The notes beneath the pieces were generated by a model. It was given only the letters and a program-made list of their open reading frames with translations. It had not been told where the DNA came from and searched no databases. Shown piece by piece: positions 12,905 through 23,080 of a stretch of DNA of 64,000 nucleotides. The position numbers and the translations under genes are program-made. The stretch is taken from contig CM018049.1 in assembly GCA_008638375.1 (NCBI GenBank), positions 2,406,001-2,470,000 on the forward strand. Direction: 5' to 3'. How positions within the stretch are numbered: the stretch's first letter is position 1; the number at the start of each line of letters is the position of its first letter. This DNA is from Nyssa sinensis (Eukaryota; Streptophyta; Magnoliopsida; Cornales; Nyssaceae).

Positions 12905-13249
12905 CTTCACACCTTCACATATATTTATATATTTTTATACCTATACATACACATTTTCATATTGTCCACATATTCCAATTTCTATATTTTTCTTTCCAAT
13001 TCTTATTTTACTTTATTTTATTTCTTTATTTATTTATTTCTTAATTTATTTATATTTATTTTTCTTTTCTAATTCTTATTTTTATTTCGGTATCTGTTCA
13101 TGGCTTGCTCGGGCGTTGCCTGGGCATTATCCGTACTTTCGAATTTTTGAGTTTCCAAACCGCTCGTTTTATTCAAGATTTAAAACAGGAAGTCGTTATG
13201 GCTCGGTTTTCACGGTGTGCTCAGTTTCAATTTGGGTAAGGGTATTACA
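12905..13249 (-). mobile_element. First 345 bp of the outer solo LTR
   Basis: This AT-rich stretch is the start (minus-strand U3 end) of the LTR 4128-13249. The 163-codon plus-strand frame crossing it (12795-13286) is low-complexity Phe/Tyr/Ile sequence that spans three element boundaries and is not a gene. Confidence 0.7.
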
Positions 13250-13900
13250 AAGAATGAAGAGGGACATCGCCGAGTACATAGCATGATTTTTCAAGTGCCA
13301 ACAAGTTAAAGTCAAGCATCAAAATCCTAGTGAACTCATGCAACCACTCCCAATACCGAAATGGAAGTGGGAGCACATTACGATGGATTTTGTGTCAGGA
13401 TTACCCAAGACTTTGCATGGGAATGACTTCATATAGGTAGTCATGGACAGGCTGACCAAGACAGGCTCATTTCCTTGCGACCAAAATGACCCAGACACTA
13501 GAACGATTAGTAACACTATACATTCGGGAAATTATTCATTTTTATGGGGTCCTAATCTCAATAGTGTCTGATCGAGACCCAACGTTCATGTCACGATTTT
13601 GGAATAACCTAAAAAGAGCAATGGGCACAGAACTAAGTCTCAGTACCGCCTACCACCCGAAGACCGATAGGTAGTCTTAAAGGACAATTCAAAATTTAGA
13701 AAACATGCTATGCTTTTGTGTCATAGACTTTAAGGGAAATTTGGAGGAACAGTTATCATTTATGGAATTCATGTATAACAACAGCTATCATTCTAGCATA
13801 GGCATGGCACCATATGAGTCACTATATGGTAGGAAGTGTAGATCACCACTATGTTGGATGAAAATGAGGGAAAGGAAATTATTCAACCCAGAAATAGTGA
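13250..13900 (+). pseudogene. Decayed integrase catalytic core (chromovirus), resumed after insertion
   Basis: The frame continues from 4127: KRDIAEYIA, CQQVKVKHQ, then MDFVSGLPK (first catalytic Asp, near 13385), SDRDPTF (second Asp, near 13568) and AYHPKTD near 13650. Just after it the expected catalytic Glu codon reads TAA, in a run where the relatives' QSE triplets appear as TAG-TCT-TAA. Frameshifts near 13480 and 13675 add to the damage. The downstream stretch 13705-13900 (NNSYHSSIGMAPYESLYGRKCRSPLCW) is the well-conserved end of the core. Confidence 0.85.
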
Positions 13901-14307
13901 AGGAGACAACAGAAAATATTCAAATAATCAGACAACGCCTACTAGCAACTCAAAGTTGCCATAAAAGTTATGCCAACATTCGAAAAATAGAGTTGGAGTT
14001 TACGGTAGGAGGTCGTGTGTTTCTGAAAATGTCCCTATGAAGGTCGTGAAGATATTTGGGAAAAACGGGAAGTTAGGGCCTCATTATATCAAGCTATTTG
14101 AGATCACAGAATGAGTTGGACCGGTGGCATACGAACTTTCTCTACCATCAGAAATGGCACACGTGCACAATGTTTTCCATGTCTCTATGTTGAAGAAGTG
14201 TTTGCGTGATCCAAATGAAGTAGTGGAACATGAACCCTGAGATATCCAAGAGGATTTGACTTATGTCAAATAACTAGTACAAATTTTAGACCATCGGGAG
14301 TAGGTTT
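13901..14307 (+). pseudogene. Integrase carboxy-terminal region and first part of the chromodomain
   Basis: After GGRVFLKMSL (to 14037) a frameshift leads into KIFGKNGKLGPHYIKLFEI, VGPVAYELSLPSEMAHVHNVFHVSMLKK and DLTYVK, the GPY/F-type carboxy end of chromoviral integrase, then QILDHRE at about 14280-14300, the start of a chromodomain. A TAG follows (14300-14302, CAG in relatives). The remaining residues continue at 35207, after the inserted minus-strand element. In the family the chromodomain steers integration to marked chromatin. Confidence 0.8.
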
Positions 14308-14731
14308 TGTCATAACCCCAAATCCGGCCTATGCGAATCGAGGGATCGCGACCGCCACCTTTTGGCCCCGGGGCCGTCGGGTGAGGCTTCACGTGAGCAA
14401 CGGCGCCGAACGGTTGTGCGATAAGGCCAAGACTGGCAAATTGCGAAAGCGTGAAAAACATTTTCTTTTCGCAACACCCGCTCGGTACTGTCGCTTCTTC
14501 TTCTTCTTCAGAGTGGTAGACAAGTGATATACATTCAGAGCATACTAAAAATTTAAAGTTATACATATTACATCTCTATTGCCTCTCAGGCTCAACTACA
14601 TATTTGTCCAAAATTTACTACATCAAAATTTGACCAACTACGGGTCCTAATACTTCCAAAATTCCTAATCAAAATGGAGCTGCCAATCTCCTATCCCCAA
14701 ATTGGGCAAGGCTCCCATCCATCATCATCAC

Positions 14732-15983
14732 CTGAAAAATGTTAGGGAATGGGGTAAGCTTTAAAAAGCCTAGTGAGTAATTCCAGTGCTTTGTCATGGG
14801 TTTCAACTGGTAGTGGGTTAGTTATAAGAGAAGGTTCATATAAACATACACTACCAATTGTATATATACTTCAGATACAGAAAACAGAATTCTTCAAAAG
14901 GATAGCGTCAAGCATACAAGGCATTCAAGCGAGGTACGTATTTCAATTATCATAGAATACAAGAATTCTTCAAATCACATAGCATGATGCATTTTTAAAG
15001 CATTCAATAAAGTATTTAATATACAACAAAATTTTATAAACATGTGTAGAGTGGCCATTGGAAGACCAAGGAAATAATTTGAAATCATTTCCATAAAAGT
15101 AGGAGGATGCAAATTTCTTCTTCTTCAAAACTTCAAAGGGTTATATAAAAACCCGTTTCAGGTAAATGGGGGTTTAAAAACCTGCTACCATTTCTGAAAA
15201 CATTGTCATCTTTTCACTTTGATTAGGAGAATCTCTTTCGAACCAGATTCCAGTCTTATTTCTGAGAGATCTCTTGCCTAGGGGATCAGATCCTGCTACC
15301 GAGCATTCTTCTGAATTGAGAACCCGAAGGGAACTCAATAATTTGCGATGCTTATGCACTATTATCTTACAAAACTTTTCAATTCTTCACTAATGCTTTT
15401 TAAAAAGCATTGAAAACATGGTTTCTTCAAATATGTGCTTTTCAGGGGCATTAAAAACTTGACTTTTCAAGAAAAGCATTTATGAGCATCTAAAAATATA
15501 GCTTCTTCAAGAAATGCTTTTGATGAACATTTAAAAACATGGCTTCAATAAAGAGAATAAATTTTCATGAGCATTTAAAACATGGGCAGTTTAATGGAGG
15601 TTTTAAACATTTGAAGGACAACACTTGAAACATTTAACACATGAGTTTCAGGAATTTAAATCACGATGTACATGAATTTATTAAGCATAGATAGAATAAA
15701 AACAGTTAATTCAAGTGCCATTTAATAAAATTGACATTTACATGGACATGCAAAAAATAACGTATCATTTGTCAAAAATATCAAGTTTTAGATTTTGCAT
15801 GCCATGTTAGAATTTATAAATAAAATGATAGAACATTGAAATATAAAGCATATAAATACGAGAATTTAACTTTAGAAGTATTGCAAATATTTTCATAAAA
15901 ACACTTTAGAATGTTTGAACTTCAAATTTCTTCAGAATCCATGGAGATTAAAAACCTCCACTTCAAAGTACAGGATTACTCAC
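14732..15983 (-). other. Candidate intron within the giant LTR
   Basis: The minus-strand donor is AACAAG|GTGAGTAATCC at 15983 and the acceptor ACATTTTTCAG|GTGATG ends at 14732. The sister LTR keeps the same pair (donor near 32849, acceptor near 19682). Length is about 1.25 kb. Transcripts would be needed to prove splicing. Confidence 0.4.
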
Positions 15984-17984
15984 CTTGTTCTCCTGGGTTA
16001 GTACTACTGGTGGGCTTCCCCTTTCCCTTCGAAATTCCTAAAAATCAAATTCATCAAGACTTCAATTAATTCCTCATTTACTTCAAATCATCTCTAAATT
16101 GATGCTCTTCAATTAATCTTAGACCCGACGTATCCTAATTTCCTAGGATTGGTCTTATCGGTCTACTTGTGGTGACTTGATAAATTTTTGTTTTTCACGT
16201 GACTTATTTTTCAATACCTATTTTGGTATTTTGGACTTCACCGTTGGGTTCGGAACGTCGAAGAAAGTCGATTTAGACCTTCTCGGGTTTCCATTTGGCT
16301 TTAGGGGCACTTGGGGTAATTTGGTCATTTTACATTTTTTACGTGTCTTTATTTTTTTGGGGTCTCGTCTCACAACACAGACCTCACTGTTGGTCTCAGA
16401 AGGTCCAAGATAATAAGAATACACTAATAACTTGTCTTATTTCGACATCGACCAATTTGATAATTTATACTTTAATGCGTCTTAATTTTTTGGAGTCCCT
16501 TCTCGTGAAATGGATCCCCACCATTGGGTCCAGAATGTCCAAAATAGTCAAAATACACTATTTATTTATTTTATTTGGACGTCATTTGACCCATTTTTAA
16601 CTTAGAAGCATTTTCGAAATACTAAAATAATATTTTAATTATTTTACTGTTTGGGCCCTAGTGAAATTATTCAAAATTTCTGGGGTCAGATTACAATTTC
16701 TCAAAATTTTGGTTTGAACCAGTGGGTTCTGGGCTTAAAAACACTAAACCGGTCCAATACTCATTGAACCAGCCGGTTCAGGTTAGTTCAGAAAACCGGT
16801 ACAGCATATCCCAGTTATTCACCTTATCCCCAGTCCTAATTCCAATTTCATACAGCTGTAACCAAACATCCCCAATTAAAAACATTTCGCCCAAAACGAC
16901 GTAGTTCGACTTGCCTCTTATATCCAGTCGGGTTCCGACCCGTGTCCGGCCCTGTTCATCGTCTTCCTCATGACGATGAACAGTAACCCTAAAATCGAAA
17001 ATTTTTCAATTCAATTTCGTGCCCTCCTAGCCATGATTTCTTACTGTTTTTATTTCTAATCTAGTACTAGGAGATTTCTAGTTAATTTGGCATCCTTTTC
17101 ATGGCTCGAAACGAGCTCAAAAGCTTGATTCAAGCTTTGATGGCCGAATAGATAATCAGGCCATACACCTTCATTTCTTAACCAAATGTGATAATTCTTG
17201 GTTCATTGTGATCGCACCATTCTAGGGATTATTATTCCATTCACGAAATCAAGTTGGATCGCACATTTGACGGTGTTCCAAAAGAACCCGCAACCTATAA
17301 CTCCGATTTCAGTGGTCTTCCTTCGAGGGTTTGCGTCACGCCGTGGTGATTTCTTAATGCTAGGAAGGTATATTTTTTATTTAAGTTGTGAAAAATCAGT
17401 TTTCTAGAGGTCATTTCAGACCTACAATTTTTTAGGTCCAACAATGGTGATCCCTTACAGATTCACGTATACCGAGCCTTCTCGACTCTCTCAATCAACT
17501 TAGCTCAGTTCCTTAGCGTCAAATCTACTATTGCATGCATAAAGAATTTACAAACAGTATGCATATACTTAAAATTTTTAGAAAGAGAAAGATGGTGGGT
17601 TTGTGTTTTATACCTTCAATGGATCCTTCTCTACTTGTGGCTTAGCTCAAATCCTCTCAAGCCCCTTTCTTCCTATGCTCTTCTCCTTCTGCCCCATCCA
17701 TGGTGGCTACAGCAACTCTCTCTCTCTCTCTAAAATTCTCTCTCTAAGTTTCTCTCTCTACATCACTCTCTCTTTAGTCGACCTTACCTCACATCATTCT
17801 CCAAATTCTGATTTCTGAACTTCAATCACACACGCAACATATATAAATACACATCATATTTCCTTTACTTTTATTTTAAAAATAATTCTTTATGTTACAT
17901 GAAAGGGGATTGGGCAATTTGGGAGGTGGCTTTGTTTTAAGGTGTATATATATACATATTTGTTGTAATATTAGACACAAAAAG

Positions 17985-18064
17985 TGGGCAGCCTAAGTGG
18001 TATTCTTTTTGGGCTTTAAACTTTGCTTATTTTTGGGTTAGGGGTTAAAAACCCCTTAGCCTCA
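17985..18064 (+). other. tRNA-like module, antisense to the LTR
   Basis: The plus strand shows an A-box-like AGCCTAAGTGG (17990-18000) and a B-box-like GGTTAAAAACC (18043-18053), inside a short inverted repeat (GGGGTT / AACCCC). The sister LTR copy at 34824-34887 has a better B box. A relic rather than a tRNA gene: no acceptor stem is visible. Confidence 0.4.
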
Positions 18065-18371
18065 CATTTTAGTTCCCTTTTTGCCATTTTTCCCCCCTTT
18101 ATGCCTTGTTTGGCATTCAATTTGTTCATTCTAACTTTTTACATTATTTTTCACTTGTGATTTCAAATTTAATATTTACTCTTTCATATACCGATTTTTT
18201 AAATCATAGTCGTATTTTATTTTCCCCGGAGTCGACCTTCATTTTTTAAGGTCTCGAAATTATTTTGAAATCGTCATCTATTTCCTGTTTAAATTTTTTA
18301 ATTATTCTTTTTAGGATCACTAATTATTAATTAGTGACTTTATTATCCTTTAATCGGGTTAGGGTGTTACA

Positions 18372-18384
18372 TCCTCCCCTCCTT
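18372..18384 (-). other. Polypurine tract of the giant-LTR element
   Basis: Minus strand AAGGAGGGGAGGA sits directly before the 3' LTR start TGTAACAC. A TTTTGAGGACAAAACT phrase lies just upstream, as it does before the LTR at 57359. Confidence 0.8.
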
Positions 18385-18734
18385 AAAAAGAGTTTTGTCC
18401 TCAAAACTCAACTACTCATATGACTTAACAGTGTTTACTTGTATCGCTCATTCCTTCTAAATCACTAACGTATAATTTCTAATTTCTCATGTCATTTACC
18501 AGATTCATGTCTTTCAATGGTTTAAGGATTTCCTCGATATGGTTGGATAAGGAAGCACCGCGTGCTTCTCAGTTCCCTTAGTTACATGATAAGGCGGCCG
18601 TTCCTCACCGGTAACCGAGGTCCTGATAGCATACCAGTGACTGTCAAAATCCTCCCTTGCTCTTTTAACCTTTTACCATTACAGTTATCCACCTTCATAG
18701 TCTATGTTTACTTCTAATCTTCAGACTCTATTCC

Positions 18735-19025
18735 TTCTACTCTACTGCGGGTCCCATACCCCACCTTCATATCAAATCATGTACTTCAGATTACCTACTT
18801 CTCCTATCGCGGGTCCCATACCCCACATTCTTATCACGTACTTCAGAATATTTACTTCACCTACCGCGAGTCCCATACCCCGCCTTCCTATCACGTACTT
18901 CAAAACACTTACTTCATGTTACTGTGGGTCCTATACCTCGCCTTCCTATCACATACTTCAAATCATTTACTTCATGTTATTGCGGGTCCCATACCCCGTC
19001 TTCCTATCAGATCATGTACTTCACT
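18735..19025. repeat. Tandem repeat, about 60-bp unit, 5 copies
   Basis: Each unit contains GCGGGTCCCATACCCC (with variants) followed by TATCA..TACTTCA. Copies start near 18747, 18808, 18865, 18922 and 18980. The core GGGTCCCATACCC is partly palindromic. Confidence 0.85.
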
Positions 19026-19149
19026 TAGATTTCTCTTAATAGCTCATTTGTTATCCTTCAATTTCTTAGGTAGCCTAGGACCTACCTAAACTTATAGTTC
19101 TGTTGCTAGTCCTTCTAGTGTCACTTAAGTCCTTTTAGGTCAACCTAGT

Positions 19150-19173
19150 GCTCTGATACCACTTTGTGGTATC
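19150..19173. other. Second primer-site-like motif and hairpin
   Basis: The minus strand reads TGGTATCAGAGC (19161-19150), a perfect match to the plant initiator-Met primer site, 89 bp inside the real one. It overlaps a perfect 8-bp inverted repeat, TGATACCA/TGGTATCA (19154-19174), with a 5-base loop. Confidence 0.6.
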
Positions 19174-19238
19174 AATAGATCTTAATTATTTCCTGACCTC
19201 AATCACAACTTAGTCTTCCTCAAAGACCATTAACCTAA

Positions 19239-19250
19239 GCTTTGATACCA
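19239..19250 (-). other. Primer binding site of the giant-LTR element
   Basis: The minus strand reads TGGTATCAAAGC four bases inside the 5' LTR end, one change from the TGGTATCAGAGC complementary to the 3' end of initiator-Met tRNA used by many plant LTR elements. Confidence 0.8.
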
Positions 19251-19254
19251 CTCT

Positions 19255-19964
19255 TTCATGACCTTGAATTCGGCCTATGCGGATCGAGGGATGGCGATCG
19301 CCACCCTTCGGCCCTGGGGCCGTCGGGTGAGGCTTCACGTGAGCAACGGCGCCAAACGGCTATGCGATAGGGCCAGGACTGGCAAATTGCGGAAGCGTGA
19401 AAAACTTTTTCTTTTCGCATGGCCCGCTCGGTACCATCGCTTCTTCTTCTTCTTCTTCGGAGTGATAGACAAATGATATACATTCAGAGCATACTAAAAA
19501 TTTAAAGTTATACATATTACATATCCGTTACCTTTCGAGCTCAAGTACATATGTTTTCCAAAATTTACTACATCAAAATTTGACCAGCAACGGGTCCTAG
19601 TACTTCTAAAATTCCTAATCAAAATGGAGCTGCCAATCTCCTATCCCCAAATTGGACAAGGCTCCCATCTATCATCATCACCTGAAAAAATGTTAAGGAA
19701 TGGGGTGAGCTTTAAAAAGCCCAGTGAGTAATTCCAATGCTTTGTCATGGGTTTCAACTGGTAGTGGGTTAGTTATGAGAGAAGGTTCATATAAACATAC
19801 ACTACCAATTGTACATATACTTCAGATACAAAAAACAGAATTCTTTAAAAGGATAGGGTGAAGCATACAAGGCATTCAAGTGAGGCACGTATTTCAATGA
19901 TCATAGAATACAAGAATTCTTCAAATCACATAGCATGATGCAATTTTAAAGCATTCAATAAAGC
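19255..19964 (-). mobile_element. 5' LTR of the giant-LTR element, left piece
   Basis: The plus strand starts ttcatgaccttgaattcgg, aligning to the 3' LTR end at 14308 with small changes. It stops at 19964 where the Tat element begins; the LTR continues at 31955. Confidence 0.85.
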
Positions 19965-20639
19965 TGATATACCATAAACAGACACACCAATCAGTTTGAG
20001 ACACTGTGTGCCTATCAGATTAACAAATCTCGATCCTACAGAGCTCATACATTTCGGTCATACAGAACAGCTATAAGCCTTCGGGGTATTCTCATATATG
20101 TCTATCATACAGAGCAGCCATAAGCCTTCGGGGCATTCTTATTTATATATCATTCAGAACCGATGAACTCGGTCATACAGTACAGATGAAGCATTCAGGA
20201 TATTCTCATGTACATCGTCCAGACCTCCTGTTCTGGACAGTATTTATTCGACATTGCATATATGGTTTCCTTAACAGCCGTTAAGCGGGGAATAAGGAAA
20301 CAGTCTTCAACACGTAAACTACTATCTATGGTTATCTCCATTTACGATTCAATGCTCCACAAGGTAACTGCAAATCTCTGATGATCAAATCCCGATATTC
20401 GTGGCGGCAAAACCTAATCAAAATTAGGAGAACCATGGCTTATATATTAAACCCTAGAGGTACGCTTTGGATTCTTATGCTCATTCTTTGACTTTCAATA
20501 CAATCTTTCAATTCCCTTACTTACTTAAGCATCGGAGCGGCTACCGCCGGAGCCAATCCGGTGGTCCTCTGATCATCTCTCTGAGTGTTCTACAAGTCAC
20601 GGAGCCCTCACGTGTTGCGAGTCAAAAAGTGCAGCATCA
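19965..20639 (+). mobile_element. 5' LTR of the Tat element
   Basis: 675 bp, starting TGATATACCATAAACAG and ending GTGCAGCATCA. A TATATATTAAACC phrase near 20441 is a plausible TATA region, about 200 bases before the primer site. Short internal echoes occur (ATAAGCCTTCGGGG at about 20071 and 20112). Confidence 0.92.
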
Positions 20640-20640
20640 G

Positions 20641-20661
20641 TTTGGCGCCGTCTGTGGGAAC
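20641..20661 (+). other. Primer binding site of the Tat element
   Basis: TTTGGCGCCGTCTGTGGGAA follows the 5' LTR after one base. The TGGCGCC start is typical of plant Tat/Athila-type primer sites; I did not assign the tRNA. Confidence 0.75.
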
Positions 20662-20716
20662 GACTAATCTCTACGTGCTTTATTCGTAAACTCATCTTTT
20701 TCCCCACCGGAAAACC

Positions 20717-23080
20717 ATGGCACCAAATCTCCGACCCCGACAGAATACTCAGAGTTCGCAAAACGCTCAACGTCAGCCGCCTGCTCCACGCACAAGGGGA
20801 CCAGCGGCCAACCCTATGCGACAAGAGATCGAAGCAATAAAACGACACAATGAACTGGTGCAGGAGCAGTTGCTAGCCATTACTAGAACGCTGGCAACGC
20901 TCACGCGGAACCAAGCGGCGGCTTCTCCTAGCCCACCGGTCAACTTCGTTGCAGGAACGCAACCCCCGGTTGCCACGGGGAATGAAGAACTTCGTGGGCA
21001 GGCCCCCACTAACCAGCCTGGGCACCCCTCAGGCATCGCTCACGCTGGCCAAGATCCACAGCCATCAACAGTCCCTGGCTGGGGAACATCCGCTTTTGTC
21101 CCCGACGTGCATTACCGGAGCACTACTCGAGCCCCAACTCCTAGGGTTTCGGGAGCACCCCCGGCACCACAGGAACCTTATCATACAGTGCCAGTCCCAC
21201 CGGTTCAGATTCCTCCTCCATCCGAAGGGCCCACTCCACCCTACTACCCTGAAGCCGAGGCTATCAGGCAGGGTTCACAAGATGTCAGACTCAGAGACCC
21301 GCGAAGGGTAGAGGAGATTGCCGAGTCTATGGACCGGACAATCAGCTTAAGAGGACCTCAGAACCCTCCAGAGCAAGACGAACTGGCCAGGCTGCTCGGA
21401 AGACTAGCCACTCCGTTCACCCACGCCATCATGTCCGAAGAGAGGCCTAGAAAGTTCGTGGTGCCCAAATTCACTCTCTACGACGGATCTGGAGATCCAG
21501 GGGATCACCTATCTCATTATCAGCATACGATGGCCCTTCACGGAGCCTCAGATGCTTTCATGTGCCGAACGTTCATCACCAGCTTGAAGGGAACAGCTCT
21601 GAAGTGGTTCCACAACCTCCCTCCGAACTCAATTCCCAGCTTTTACGAGCTCGGTAGACAGTTCTTGGATAGATTTATGACCAGCAGGAGGCTCAGAAGG
21701 GGGCCAGAATTCCTGCTGAATGTTAAGCAGACCAGGGAGGAATCCCTCCGGGCCTACATTGCCCGCTTCAACACCGAGCTCACTGAGATCACGGATTGCA
21801 GCCCGAAATTCCTTGTTGCGGCCCTTACTGCCGGGCTTGCCCAAGGTGGCTTTAGAGATTCCTTGACAAAGAGCCCCCCGGCCGATATGGCAGCATTGAT
21901 GGATCGGGCCAAAAAATACATCAACCTGGAAGAAGCCAACCGCTCAGCCCAGAAGGGCAAGGATCAGACCCAGAGGGATAATCCGAAGCGGGAGGACCAT
22001 AAGAAGGAGGATCACAGAAAAGACTCCAACAAAAAGAGGGTCAGAAGCCCAGAGAAGAAAACAGCTCCCAGAGCTGTGTACAACTCCGCACCAAGGGAGT
22101 TCACCAACTTCACGCCTTTGAACACCACTCCGAACCAGGTACTCCGGCAGATCCGAGATCGGGAGAACCTAAGGTGGCCAGAGCCGATCAAAGGAGATCC
22201 CAGCCTGCGGGACCAAAGTAAGTATTGCAATTTCCATAAAGATCATGGGCATACTACTAACACTTGCAGGACCCTCCGATATGAGATAGAACAGCTCATA
22301 AAGAAGGGACGTCTTCGAGAGTTCGTCAAACAAGACGGAAGGCAGAACCCCCAAGAAGACAAGCCTCAGCAGCGGCCAGATCAGAGGCCCGAACAGAGGC
22401 AAGAGCAGCGGGAAGGACGAAACGAGCCTCAGAGGCAGAACAACCATGTTATCTACGTCCTCCATGCTAACTCCCCTGTTACAGGAATGTCCAACAGGGC
22501 AAGAAAAAGATATGCTCGGGAGGCCAGAACCGCCCCAAACATCTTGCAGGTCTCCAACGTCGAAAAGAGGCTCAAGCCAGGGCCAGAGATCCAGTTCACC
22601 AAGCAAGATCTAGCAGGGGTACACTACCCTCACAGTGATGCCCTTGTTATCACCTTCAGAATCGCCAACTTCGAAACTAGAAGAGTCCTAGTGGACACTG
22701 GCAGCTCAGTCAACATTCTATTCTATGAACCGCTTAAGCGGATGGGCATAGACCAGGACAACGTCAAGCCCACCACTGCCGTAATGGTAGCTTTTGATGG
22801 CAACCTCAGCACCCCCCTGGGAAGAGTTGACCTTCCTACCACTATTGGGGAAGGTGAAGGACAGAAGACCACCATCTCTGAATACATGGTGTTGAACATG
22901 AGGTCTCCATACAACGTCATCATCGGGAGACCTTGGTTACACCAGATAGGGGCAGTCACTTCGACCCTTCATCAGTGCCTGAAGTACGTCCACAATCAGA
23001 GCGTGCACTCGGGCCGAGGATGTCAGCCAACCTCACGAGAATGTCACACTATTGCCCTCAAGGAGACAGCTCCAAAATAG
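20717..23080 (+). CDS. gag-pro: Gag-protease polyprotein of the Tat element
   Basis: 787 codons from ATG in a good context (ACCATGG), 77 bases after the LTR. The first 240 residues are Pro/Gln-rich linker. Residues about 243-405 form the plant retrotransposon Gag domain (KFTLYDGSGDPGDHL to YINLEEA), which builds the capsid. A charged Lys/Arg/Glu stretch follows, then a Tat-type knuckle CNFHKDHGHTTNTC near residue 502. The aspartic protease lies near 650-760, with LVDTGSSVNILFY (catalytic Asp kept) and IIGRPWLHQIGA. It ends at TAG 23078-23080, after which the same frame stays open into RT. A one-stop boundary may be read through or may be a recent mutation. Confidence 0.92.
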   Translation: MAPNLRPRQNTQSSQNAQRQPPAPRTRGPAANPMRQEIEAIKRHNELVQEQLLAITRTLATLTRNQAAASPSPPVNFVAGTQPPVATGNEELRGQAPTNQPGHPSGIAHAGQDPQPSTVPGWGTSAFVPDVHYRSTTRAPTPRVSGAPPAPQEPYHTVPVPPVQIPPPSEGPTPPYYPEAEAIRQGSQDVRLRDPRRVEEIAESMDRTISLRGPQNPPEQDELARLLGRLATPFTHAIMSEERPRKFVVPKFTLYDGSGDPGDHLSHYQHTMALHGASDAFMCRTFITSLKGTALKWFHNLPPNSIPSFYELGRQFLDRFMTSRRLRRGPEFLLNVKQTREESLRAYIARFNTELTEITDCSPKFLVAALTAGLAQGGFRDSLTKSPPADMAALMDRAKKYINLEEANRSAQKGKDQTQRDNPKREDHKKEDHRKDSNKKRVRSPEKKTAPRAVYNSAPREFTNFTPLNTTPNQVLRQIRDRENLRWPEPIKGDPSLRDQSKYCNFHKDHGHTTNTCRTLRYEIEQLIKKGRLREFVKQDGRQNPQEDKPQQRPDQRPEQRQEQREGRNEPQRQNNHVIYVLHANSPVTGMSNRARKRYAREARTAPNILQVSNVEKRLKPGPEIQFTKQDLAGVHYPHSDALVITFRIANFETRRVLVDTGSSVNILFYEPLKRMGIDQDNVKPTTAVMVAFDGNLSTPLGRVDLPTTIGEGEGQKTTISEYMVLNMRSPYNVIIGRPWLHQIGAVTSTLHQCLKYVHNQSVHSGRGCQPTSRECHTIALKETAPK

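Larger units (their letters stand above)
4128..13249 (-). mobile_element. Solo LTR (minus strand), itself split by two later solo LTRs
   Basis: On the minus strand the element begins TGTAATACCCTTACCC at 13249 and ends GGGTCATGACA at 4128, so it has TG...CA ends. It interrupts integrase exactly between two codons of a conserved motif. Flanking pentamers are aggaa (4123-4127) and aagaa (13250-13254), a target duplication with one change. After removing the two inner insertions it is about 3.1 kb, in pieces 4128-5240, 9119-10761 and 12900-13249. No internal region or coding sequence remains, hence a solo LTR left by LTR-LTR recombination (inference from structure). Confidence 0.8.
14308..18371 (-). 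mobile_element. 3' LTR of the minus-strand giant-LTR element
   Basis: It reads TGTCATAACCCC at the plus-strand left end and GGGTGTTACA at the right end, 4064 bp. Inside, in transcription order: a tRNA-like module (17985-18064), CT/AG-rich leader sequence near 17700-17770, GGACC-type palindromes near 16228, 16380 and 16505, a donor-like site at 15983 and an acceptor-like site at 14732. The other LTR of the element matches throughout, with a few percent divergence by eye, so the insertion is not recent. Confidence 0.85.
18385..19233 (-). mobile_element. Non-coding internal region of the giant-LTR element
   Basis: This stretch between primer site and polypurine tract has no frame with gag, protease or polymerase motifs. 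It holds a five-copy repeat (18735-19025) and a second primer-site-like motif at 19150-19161. The only notable reading frame (18704-19039, plus) is a by-product of the tandem repeat. Confidence 0.75.

Noticed and set aside
12795..13286. 163-codon plus-strand frame rich in Phe, Tyr and Ile, like a membrane protein
   Set aside because: It is AT-rich low-complexity sequence crossing the end of one LTR, the next LTR and the integrase relic; no motif supports it.
19256..19483. Overlapping 72-75-codon frames near 19.3 kb, GC-richer than their surroundings
   Set aside because: They lie in the conserved LTR end; the same sequence at 14.33-14.5 kb is also LTR, with no conserved reading frame.
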